From the NCBI GenBank assembly GCA_019973155.2, contig BPQB01000099.1, positions 1-64,000 of the forward strand: a stretch of 64,000 nt of DNA, in the 5' to 3' direction. The position numbers and the translations under genes are program-made. Shown here one piece after another: positions 25,994 through 35,858 of this stretch (the stretch's first letter is position 1; the number at the start of each line of letters is the position of its first letter). Source of the stretch: Phanerochaete sordida. Lineage: Eukaryota > Basidiomycota > Agaricomycetes > Polyporales > Phanerochaetaceae. The notes below the pieces were generated by a model. It was given only the letters and a program-made list of their open reading frames with translations, was not told the DNA's origin and did no database searches.

Positions 25994-28900
25994 TCACCGC
26001 GCAGCGCCCTGGGAGCCTTCGGCAGCACTGGCAATATCGCTGCGCCCGCCCTCGCGCTCTTGGTCCGGTAGTCCGGGTGTCCGCTGCGTGCCATTTACGC
26101 GTTGCGCGACAAATTCGCCATACTGCCCTTCAATCCACAGGGCATTCATCTTTCCCGCAGAAATGAGCGGCCCGAACGCACGGTCGCTGATGCCGAGCGC
26201 GGTATCGGGCATCGCGGCAGGGCGGATGAGCAGGACAGCACAAAGGTTCGGCAAGCGCAGCGCGGTCTCTGCGAAGCGAGACCATGTGTGCTCAACGAGT
26301 GTATGGACGGTGGCCGGTGAGAATTCCTGGGAGAGCATAATACACACCGTGCCGACGTGCATTCCCGTTGGCTCACAGACGGACGAGTGAGGCGTGTCGA
26401 TCATGAGGCGCACGAACACGGCAGGACTGAGCTGTCTCTTGGTGTGGCGCTCAAGGTGGGAGAATGTAAAGTCTGCGTGGCGATCAGTGATGACTGGATA
26501 AATGCAAACTTGACATGGCGTACATAGATGCTCGGGCTCGTTTGCACTGAACTGGAGATCCACGCAACGAATGCTGGGTTGGCATTGCGCCGGCAGCGCA
26601 GCGCAGGAGGGTGCGGAAGGTGAACTTTCAAGGATGCTGAGCAAGTGCAAAATTGTGAAGTAGTCGCTGTTGTTGTTGATGCATGCTGAGAGCCGGTGGC
26701 GTCTACGGTTGTTTCTTGAATGCCGGCTCTCATGGCTCGAGACGAGCAGGGGTAGAAGATGTAGCGCAAGCAAGCTGTCTGACTTGATGTTGTGGAGGCG
26801 ACCTCTGTACGGGAAGGCGAGAAATTCGCTAGTAGCAGGCTGAGTGTCGAACGAGATGTTTTGGATGTCGAGTTCGCCGAGTGACGGCACAGATACAAGC
26901 AGCCGGAAAAGCGCATGACCGTCCCTGAAGCGTAATCCATTGAGCATAAGCCCGGAGATGCTCGCTCCAGGAACCGCACGGGGAAGCGCAGCTTGCAATA
27001 TGTGTGGGCTGGCAAGCGGAGAGTCAGCAGTGGCGCAAGCTACAACAATGAAACCGCTGCAGTTGTGCATGGCTTGGGCAGCAGGCGCTGCAAGGTGTAG
27101 CCAAGGTCTTCCTGTGCCGTTGACGAACATGCGGATATGGAATATCAGGTCGGTGATGGGCTCGAGCCCTGCAAGCGTGGGGGCTGCGAGGAAGAGCTGC
27201 AATTGTTGGAAGTCTGCAGCGGAGCGTAGGTCCAGTGAATGAAAGAGGAATTGCCGCGATAGGCGTGCCCAGTAGCGGCACACCCGGCCGATGCACGAGT
27301 GCGCAGTCTTGGCCTCATGCTGGGAGAGCAGTGTGAGCCCGGAGGCACAGGCGTGCCAAACGACATGCTGGAACAATTTCTCCGCATCTTGTCCAGGGCA
27401 CAGAGTGCCTTCCGTGTACCGCCAGCACTGAGAATGGCATGGTCATATCAGAAAGTGTGCTTCCAGATGAATCTGACGTGCTTACAGTCTGTGCAAGCAG
27501 CGCACTGCACCGCCCCGTTGCCTCGCCCAGTGTTCTCCCAGACGCCCGCTGCGTTCCGTTTACGCGTTCCTCGACAATCTCCAAGCGCGACATCTTGCAC
27601 GCAATCCAGTGTGTGCATAATTTCCCTTCAGAAATGAGTGGCGCAAACACACGGTCGCTGATGCCGAGCGCTGTATCAGACATCACGGCAGGGCGTATGA
27701 GCTGGACAGTAAGAAGGTGCGGCAAGCGCAGCGCGGTCTCTGCAAAGCGAGCCCATGTCTGCTCTACAAGTGTAGAAACTGCGGCTGGTACGAGTTTTTG
27801 GAAGAGGTCAATTTGCACCATCACGACATGCATGGCCATCGGCCCGCCTGCAGGCAAGTCAGACACGTCGGGCATGAGGTGCACGAGCATGACAGGACTG
27901 AGTGGTACCCCAGTGTGGCGCTCGACGAGAGAGAATACCAAGCCTGTGTGGCAGTCAGTGATGCTTGGATGATAAACAAGCTTGACATGACGTACATGTC
28001 ATATCGGGCTTATCTGCATCAAGCCCAATACCCTTGCGATAAACGCTGCGCTGATACTCTGCCGGCAGCACAGCACATTCTTGTGCGGAGGATGAACCTT
28101 CAAGGATGCCAAACAATTGCAAGATTGGGGAGTAGTCGCTGTTGTTGTCGATGTATGCTGAGAGCCGCTGATGTCTCCGATTGTTCGCTGAATCCCTGCT
28201 CCCATGGCCTGAGATGAGCAGGGGCAGAAGATGTAGGGCAAGCAAGCTGTCTGACTTGACGCTGTGAAGACGACCTCTGTACGAGAGGGCCAGAAATTCG
28301 CTGGATGCAGGCTGAGTGTCGAACGATATGTTTTGTATCTCAAGTTCGCCGAGTGACGGCACGGATACAAGCAGCCGGAAGAGCGCGCGACCATCCCTGA
28401 AGCGTAATCCGCCGAGCAAAAGCTCGGAAATGCTCGCTCCGGGAACTGCATGGGGAAGCGCAGCTTGCAGTATGTGCGGGCTAGTGATCAGAGAGTCAGC
28501 AGTGGCGCAAGCTACAACAATGAAGCTGCTGCAGTTGTGCATGGCTTGGGCAACAGGCGCCACAAGGTGTAGCCAAGGTCTTCCTGTGCCGTTGACGAAC
28601 ATGCGGATATGGAATGTCAGGTCAGTAATGGGCTCGAGCCCTGCAAGTGTGGGGGTTGCGAGGAAGAGCTGAAGTTGTCGGAAGTCTGCAGCAGAGCGTA
28701 GGTCGAGTGCATGAAAGAAGTGTCGCCGCGATAGGCGTGCCCAGTAGCGGCACACCTGACTGATGCACAATTTCGCAGTCTGGGCATCATGCTGGGGGAG
28801 CAGCATGAGGCCGTAGGCGCAGACATGCCAAACAACATGCTGGAACAATTTCTCCGCATCTTGTCCAGGGCACAGAGTGCCTTCCGTGTACCGCCAGCAC

Positions 28901-31776
28901 TGAGAATGGCACAGTCATATTAGACAGTGTGCTTCGAGATGGATCTGACGTGCTCACAGTTTGTGCAAGCAATGCACTGCATCGCTCTGCTGCCTCACTC
29001 AGTGTTCTCCCAGACGCTCGCTGCGTTCCGTTTACGCATCGCGCGACTGCCTCCCAGCGCGACTCCCCGCCCGCAAGCCAGAGTGCATGCATCTTTCCCG
29101 CAGAAATTAGCGGTAGGAACGCGCGATCACTGATGCCGAGGGCGTAATCAGGCATTACGGCAGGGCGGATGAGCTGTACAGCACGAAGGTGCAGCAAGCG
29201 CAGAGCGGTCTCTGCGAAGCTAGCCCACGTGTGTTCGACGAATGTATGAACCGTGGCTGCTGCGAGGTCCTGGGTGAGGTCGATGTGCATCATGTCGACA
29301 TGCATGGCCGTCGACTCGCAGGTGGATGATACAAGTGCATCGAACTCGGGCAGGATATGCACGAGCACGGCAGGACTGAGCAGTAGTCCAGTGTGGCGCT
29401 CGAGGAGGGAGAATTCAAAATCTGTGTAGCAGTTAGTGATGCTTGGGTGCTGAAAACCCACAATATGACGTACATGTGTGCTTGCTCTGGCCGTAAATGC
29501 AACAAACTCTGAGTTGGCATCTGAACGGTGGCATCTTTTGCTCGGATGTAGATGACGAGCCTTCAGGAGTGCTAGCCAGGTGCAAGAGCGTGAGATAGTC
29601 CTCTGCGTCGAGGAAGTATAATGGGTCGCGTCTGCGCCTGCCTGTTGGCACAATATACCCACACACATGACTTGAGGCAAGTAAGGGCAGAAATAGCAGC
29701 GCGAGAAGCCCGTCCGACAAGACGGTCCTGAGCCGCCATCCATATGGTGGTGCGAAAAAATCTCCAAGGCCAGGCTGGGTGCTGAATGAGACCTTGTGCA
29801 GATCAAGGGTGTCGAGTGACGGGACAGATGCGAGCAGCCGGAAGAGTGCGTGGCCATCCGCGAAGCACAGCCCGTCAAGCACGAGCTTGGAGACATTCAT
29901 CCCAGGAATTGCGCGAGGGAGCGCAGCCTGCAGTATGTGCGGGCACGCAAGTGGGAAATCGGTAGCGGCGTGGATTAAAACAGTGAAATTGTCGCAGTTG
30001 CACATGGCTTCGGCAGCAGACGCTGCAAGATGTAGCCAGGGTCTGCCCGTGCCGTTGACAAATACACGAATGGAGAAAATCAGGTCGGCGATAGGCTCGA
30101 GCCCTACCAGTATGGGTGCCGCAAGGAAGACCTGTAGCTGTCGAAATTCCGCAGCAGAGTGTAGGTCGAGCGAGCTGAAGAGGTCTCGCCGGGATAGGCG
30201 TGCCCAGTATTGGCAGACCCGGCTGATGGGCGATATCGCAGCCTTGGCCTCGTGCTGGGGGAGTAGTGCAAAGCCGTAGACGCAGGCGTGCCAAACGACA
30301 TGCTGGAATAGTTTCTCTCCATCCCAGATAGGGTGCAGATTCCCCTCCGTGTACCGCCAGTTCTGAGAGCAGTATGGTCAGTTCAGATAGGCACAAGGTG
30401 CTTGAAAATATGAAAATGTACCTACAGTCTGTGCAACCAGTCCGCTGCATCGTAGCGCGGCTTGACCCAGCGTCCCCTCCGGTGCCCGCTGTGTCCTGCC
30501 GATGCCCTCGACGACGATCGATCCTTCGTTGTACCAGTGTGTACACAGCTTATGCGCAGCAATGAGCGGCTGGAATCCACGATCGCTGATGCCGAACGCG
30601 GCGTCGCGCGTAGTAAAGGGGCGGACAAGTAGAACCCCGCAGAGATGGCGCAGACGCAGCGCTGTCTCCGCGAAGCGAGCCCACATATGCTCAGCTAGCG
30701 TGTCTTGTGCAGCCGGCGCAAGGGAGGTTAGAAAGTCAATGCACAGCTCCTTGATGTGGATGGCCGTCGGCTCGTGCTCGGACGTGCTTGGCTCTTCGGG
30801 CGTGAAGCGTACGAGCACCCTGGGGACAAGCCGCGTGTAGATGTCGCTATCGCCCTCATCATAGAGGCAAATAGAGAGGTCTGCGCGGTGGTGAGTGGTG
30901 ATCGTAGGCAGAAGAAATTGGTTATGACGTGCATATCAGTTCGGGATCTGCCTGTTGTTTGACCATCTCGACGATGCGTAAAGACTTTGCCCGACGCACA
31001 GCCCAGTCCTCCACAGATGCGGAACCCTCGAGGATGCGGAGTAGCTGTAGGAGCGTGTGGTAATCGTCGCTGTCAAGGAGGCGCGTCGCGCGCGTGCGGC
31101 GCTGGTGAGTAGGAGTCGGTCGGCTATGTCGGCCATAGCTGTTGCTCGCGACGAGCAGCGGCAGGAAGTGCATCACAAGCAGGTTGTTTGACATAATGTA
31201 GTTAAGGCGCCACAGGTACGGCGATGTAAAGTCCGTCCTTGTGGGCTGGCTGTCGAAAGTGAGATCGTGTAAGATGAGATCGCCGAGCGTCGGAATGGAC
31301 GCGAGCAGCCGGAAGAGCGTGCGCCCATTCGCGAAACGCAGGCCCAGAAGCTGAAGTGTGGAGATATTCAGTCTAGGGAGCGATCGCGGAAGCCCGGCGT
31401 GCAGCACGTATGGACTCGTGAGTGACGATTCGTGGTTGGGATTTACTATGACAGTAAGTTTTTTGTGCATAGCTTGAGTCATGGACGCAGCTAGATGAAG
31501 CCATGGTCTGCCAGTACCTTTTACAATCACATGGACGTCATAGATTAGATTGGCGATAGAATCGAGTCCTACAGGCGTCGGTGTAGCCAGGAAGGCCTTG
31601 CACTGCTGGAGCTCCGTGGCGGAACACAGCGTGACTTCGTAGAAGAGCTTTCGCCGGACCAAATTTGCCCAATAGCGGCACACCTGGCCGATGCGCGACA
31701 TAGCATACTTGGAGTCGGTGGTTAGCACATTCTCGATTATGTGCTCGAACAGCTCTTCTGGAATGCGAGTGGCCAT
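25994..31776 (-). CDS. Predicted four-unit tandem F-box/LRR-like protein
   Basis: Four F-box units appear to be spliced into one protein. Exons: 30933-31776, 30426-30880 (unit 1); 29474-30362, 28958-29421 (unit 2); 27996-28899, 27486-27943 (unit 3); 26524-27427, 25994-26472 (unit 4). They total 5,397 bp, 1,798 codons, without a stop. Only unit 1 has a start (ATG at 31776, MATRIPEELFEHI). Units 2-4 begin with a conserved linker (WRYTEG) directly after a phase-0 3' splice site, then EKLFQHVVWHxC. The matching 5' splice sites lie in the conserved tails of units 1-3 (VAQT or LAQT, then GTAGGT, GTGAGC, GTAAGC). The intron inside each unit is phase 1. The unit-1 internal intron is GC-AG (GCACGT). 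Each unit has an F-box, LRR-like repeats and a VEHTW/AEHMW-ARFAETALRL block. If the units are not fused, units 2-4 have no initiator. Likely SCF adaptor. Confidence 0.62.
25994..31776 (-). repeat. Four tandem F-box gene units of about 1.4-1.5 kb
   Basis: Units run 30426-31776, 28958-30362, 27486-28899 and 25994-27427 on the minus strand. First-exon lengths are 844, 889, 904 and 904 bp, second-exon lengths 455, 464, 458 and 479 bp. Units 3 and 4 are the most alike, including their splice sites and the 58-bp introns before them, so they are the youngest duplication. Unit 1 is the most diverged. Confidence 0.85.
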
Positions 31777-32341
31777 CGCGGAACGATACAGTGGGGGAGG
31801 AGAAGTGGAGGGCTGTGCTTTGCTGCTCGAGTAGAATCGACGCCTGGTACTGAGCCATACATACGGCGAAACAACATTGTTGTCGGATTCCTGGCTGGCC
31901 ATGTGCAAAATCGGCCGTAAGGATAGCGTAGCCATATCGGTGATGGAATCTCTTGATTTGTTATGTTGTTAGCGTGTGTGTTGCGGGCAATAGAGTATGT
32001 CCTTGGTAGTGACTTGAGAAGCTGGAGGGAAAGCGAATGCCTTGACTTCCAACGGACGCCTTGTCATCCTGCGAGTATATAACGGGTCGATATACGTTCC
32101 CACAGAGCCCATAGGAACTGACAAGTATTAATTGTACCCAACAAATGAGAGCACAGCATGGATAGCTTGATGACTTTGTAACGCGCGTTCTTGTCCACAG
32201 TGAACCTTTCAGCATAGCATCGACGGGAAGCTTGACAGCGCCGCAGGCGACCATGTATCCCCTGTGCTTCCAATAAGGCAAAAGGTTAGTACTTCTCACA
32301 GTGTACAAGGTTCCAGCTGGACGTACTCGCACATTATGCAA
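31777..32341. other. Intergenic sequence between two F-box genes
   Basis: This should hold the promoter of the four-unit gene and the 3' end of the single-unit gene. The frame upstream of the ATG at 31776 is open to about 31935, but the paralogues start at the position equivalent to 31776. Confidence 0.5.
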
Positions 32342-33700
32342 TCAGCTCCTCACTTCGCCCCTCCTCTCCTTGGGCACCCGCTGCGTCCCATTCACGCGCA
32401 GGGCGACGGTCCGGTTCGAGTACGCATGCTCGAGCCACCGCGCGCGCAGCCTGCCCGCAGCAATAAGCGCTGCGAACGCACGGTCGCTGACGCCAAGCGC
32501 GGCGTCGTGCAGGGTCGCGGGGCGCACGAGCTCGACGGCGCGCAGGCGCGGCAGGCGCAGCGCGGTCTCTGCGAAGCGCGCCCACGTGCGCTCCACCAGA
32601 ATGTCCGCCGCGGCCGGCGCAAGCGTGTCGGCGAAGCTGATGTGCACCGCGTCGACGTGCATCGCCGTGGGCCCGTGCGCGGGCGCGCCGGGTGCGTCGG
32701 GCGTGAGGTGCACGAGCACCTCGGGGCCGAGCCGTGCGCCGCCGCGGCGCTCGACGAGGTAGAGTTGGATGTCTATGTGGCACTGAGCGCGCGTGTATGC
32801 GAGCGGAGAGAGGCGCAGCGTACAGGTCTGTGCGGGTCCACCCGCATATAGTCGGTCGTGGATCCGCCCGACGGCGCGGCGGCACTCGACCGGCGGCACG
32901 GCCCAGTCATCCGCGGACACGGAGCCCTCGAGGATGCTGAGCAGGTGCAGGAGCGTGCGGTGGTCCTCGACGTCGAGGAGGTACGGCGGCGCGCGCTCGC
33001 GGCGGCCTCTGGTCGCGGGGTGGCCGCAGCCGTAGCTTGCGACGAGCAGCGGCAGGAAGTGCAGCGCGAGAAGATCGTCCGACACGACGCCTCCGAGGCG
33101 CCACCCATACGGCGGCGCGAAAAAGTCGCCGGTCGTGGGCTGGGCGTCGAACGCGATGTTGTGTAGGTCGAGCGCGCAGAGCGATGGGACGGACGCGAGC
33201 AGCCGGAAGAGCGCGCGTCCGTCTGCGAAGCGCAGCCCGTCGAGCACGAGCTTGAAGACGTTTCCACTTGGGAGCGACCGCGGAAGTGCAGCCTGGAGCA
33301 TGTGTGGGCGCGCGAGTGGGCAGCCGTCGGCGGGGTTTACGACCACGGTGAAGTATTCGCAATTGCACATGACCTGATTGGCAGACGCTGCGTTGTGTAG
33401 CCAGGGTCGGCCAGTACCGTCTACGATGGCGCGAATGGAGAAAACGAGGTTGGCGATAGGCTCGAGGCCTGCAATTCCCGGCGCCGCAAGGAAAGACCGC
33501 AGCTGCTGGAACTCCGTGGCGGAGCGCAGAACGAGCTCGCCAAAGAGCCGGCGCCGAGACAAACGGGCCCAGTAGCGACAGACCTGGCCAGAGCGCGAGA
33601 TCGCAGTCTTGGTTTCGCGCCGAAGGGGCAGCGCAAAGCCGTAATCGCAGGCGTGCCAGAGTATGTGTTCGAATAGCTCCTCAGGGATGACATTTGCCAT
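32342..33700 (-). CDS. F-box/LRR-like protein, single unit (short form)
   Basis: Exons 32824-33700 and 32342-32772 give 435 codons. The 51-bp intron (T|GTACGC...CATAG|AC, phase 1) sits at the position used by every unit of the neighbouring four-unit gene. It is a multiple of three without a stop, so retention would add 17 residues. The ATG at 33700 gives MANVIPEELFEHILWHACDY, a clean F-box, with CRYWARLSRRRLFGEL. LRR-like features are GRALFRLLASVPSLCALDL and LLALHFLPLLVAS. The second exon has LVERTWARFAETALRLPRLR and NGTQRVPKERRGEVRS. The gene is GC-richer than the four-unit gene and ends without its splice-donor tail, so it stays a single unit. Confidence 0.82.
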   Translation of the reverse strand: MANVIPEELFEHILWHACDYGFALPLRRETKTAISRSGQVCRYWARLSRRRLFGELVLRSATEFQQLRSFLAAPGIAGLEPIANLVFSIRAIVDGTGRPWLHNAASANQVMCNCEYFTVVVNPADGCPLARPHMLQAALPRSLPSGNVFKLVLDGLRFADGRALFRLLASVPSLCALDLHNIAFDAQPTTGDFFAPPYGWRLGGVVSDDLLALHFLPLLVASYGCGHPATRGRRERAPPYLLDVEDHRTLLHLLSILEGSVSADDWAVPPVECRRAVGRIHDRLYAGGPAQTCTLRLSPLAYTRAQCHIDIQLYLVERRGGARLGPEVLVHLTPDAPGAPAHGPTAMHVDAVHISFADTLAPAAADILVERTWARFAETALRLPRLRAVELVRPATLHDAALGVSDRAFAALIAAGRLRARWLEHAYSNRTVALRVNGTQRVPKERRGEVRS

Positions 33701-34589
33701 CGCGGAGCGGGACCGTTGAGGGCGGAAGAGGGAGATGATACTTGGCAGTCCGGATATCGGCACCGGGTTATGAGCACACAGGGTGTTCTCGCATCGCCTT
33801 CAGGTTCCTGACTGACATTTGCGCACAGCCAGCTTTGACGATGGCACGGTCATGTGGAATAAGAGACCTTCGAGATGGCTATCGCTGGAGCAGATCAAAG
33901 CGACCCCTGGGGGCGATGTGCTGGACCCGTGGGTGCGACCTAGATACACTCCAATAAGTTAGAACGCATGGAACGTAAACGCATGGCTCATTACCTGTTT
34001 TCAGGCATATAAATGGTTTCTGGTGAGCAGATGCTTCCGTCGGAGATCTGAGTATTATGCCGTCTCCAACGAGTGGGTATACAGCATGCGCAAACTGCTG
34101 ACTTCGTGCAGTGCCGCACCTAAGGCGCGCAGCGAACCTTTGAGCACAGCATAGTTGTCTTCACGCAGGACTTTGCATTAGACAGGACTGCTAGCTTAAC
34201 AACCAGGGCGGTTTCAGTGAATAAGTTCGGCAATATTTCTGGAGTTATTGGACTGGACACAAGAGCCGTATGAGAAGTGAACTTACCCCGCCCATTCGCA
34301 ACTACCACGGAGGACACGCGCATACAACCAGCTTTTCTGCTTGCATTTTTCGGGAATATCGCTGTTGCCAGCCGCACGCCCTAGAAGTGTCGAATGCGGT
34401 GGACAACGAGGAAGAAGCTGCGAGGAGCCAGAGACGGAGGCGGATGCGGGCGAAGCTCGGGCAGGGCGAAAGCGCGCCGAAGGGGTCCCCACGTGCCATT
34501 CGCGTGGACGGAAGCGCCCGTTGACAATCTTTGCGCGAAAGCTTCTGCTCGTCACCGTCAACGTCCTCAAGCCTCAAGACCTCAACAAA
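33701..34589. other. Divergent intergenic region upstream of eL8
   Basis: No gene seen. The last 100 bp before the eL8 ATG (ending cctcaacaaaATG) form the leader of a ribosomal protein gene. The short open frames on both strands are not convincing. Confidence 0.5.
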
Positions 34590-35858
34590 ATGGTGAGTAC
34601 GGCCGCCAGCCCGCGCCGTGGAGGTGTGCAGGAGCTCGACAACCGTGGATGTCTGGATATTCCGTGAGTTACGAGGGTGGATGGTACGTCGCTCGTCTGG
34701 ATGACCCTGTGAAGGCTGCTCACGCTTTCCCGCAGACAGACTCGTCGCCCCCTCGCAGACATCCATGTCAGCGAACACAAATATACATGTGCGGAGCTCC
34801 TTGAGCGATGAAGCATATTGTGGATGCTGGGCCCGTGCTCACTCGCTTCGGCGAGGCGAGTGCGGGCGTTAGAGCTCCGAGTACACCGACATGACGACGG
34901 GCTACCCGCTTGTTCGAGCATATCGCTGATATTCGTCTCAATGACCAGCCCAAGGCCACCAAGACCGGAAAGAAGCCCGCTGCTGCGCCCTTCGCCAGCA
35001 AGACCGGCAAGGTCCAGAAGAACCCTCTCTTCGAGTCTCGCCCCAAGAACTTCGGTATTGGTGTGTACCGCTTGCGCTGCGCGAGAGCCGCGGCGTGCTA
35101 ACAGTGCTGCAGGCCAGGACATCCAGCCCGTCACCGACTTGACCCGCTTCGTCAAGTGGCCTGAGTACATCCGCCTCCAGCGCCAGAAGGTCATCCTCAA
35201 CCAGCGCCTCAAGGTGCCCCCTGCCATTGCGCAGTTCTCCCACACCCTGGACAAGAACACTGCCACCCAGCTGTTCAAGCTCCTCAACAAGTACCGCCCC
35301 GAGACCAAGCAGGAGAAGAAGGCTCGTCTCGACGCCGTCGCGAAGGCGACCGCCGAGGAGAAGGAGGCGCAGGCCAAGGACTCGAAGAAGCCCCTCTTCG
35401 TCAAGTACGGCCTGAACCACTGCGTTGCTCTCATCGAGGCCAAGAAGGCGTCGCTCGTCGTCATCGCCCACGATGTCGACCCCATCGAGCTCGTCGTCTT
35501 CCTCCCCGCGCTCTGCCGCAAGATGGGTGTCCCCTACGTCATCGTCAAGGGCAAGGCCCGCCTCGGCACGGTCGTCCACAAGAAGACCGCCGCCGTCGTT
35601 ACCCTCCAGGACGTCCGCTCTGAGGACTCTCGCGAGCTCGCGACCCTCGTCTCCGCCGCCAAGGCCAACTTGTGCGTATCTCATCGTATCTTACAGCCGC
35701 CCCGTTCGCTCACTGTCCCTCGCAGCACCGACAAGTACGACGAGCACCGCCGCCAGTGGGGTGGAGGCATCCGTGGCAACAAGTCCACCCAGATGCTCCG
35801 CAAGCGCGCCAAGGCTGCCGGCCAGACGCTGTCCGCGGCCAACGCTGCCAAGCTCTAA
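34590..35858 (+). CDS. RPL8: 60S ribosomal protein eL8 (L7a/L8)
   Basis: Component of the large cytosolic ribosomal subunit. Exons 34590-34592, 34949-35060, 35113-35671 and 35726-35858 give 268 codons. The first coding exon is the ATG alone, followed at once by GTGAGT. Joined to exon 2 it gives [20 protein letters not shown]. Diagnostic strings are [69 protein letters not shown] and [19 protein letters not shown]. Codon use is strongly biased to C-ending codons, as expected of a highly expressed gene. The first intron is 356 bp, against about 50 bp for the others, a common pattern for ribosomal protein genes. Confidence 0.97.

Noticed and set aside
27944..30932. Frameshift pseudogenes in F-box units 1-3 (apparent stops after the TCTS string)
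   Set aside because: The apparent stops fall inside a 52-bp interval with consensus donor, acceptor and phase 1 at the same place in every unit. Splicing restores the frame, so these are introns rather than lesions.
34800..34935. Possible C/D snoRNA in eL8 intron 1
   Set aside because: Box C is a mismatch (GCGATGA), the distance to the CTGA is too long for a simple C/D RNA, and there is no clear terminal stem.
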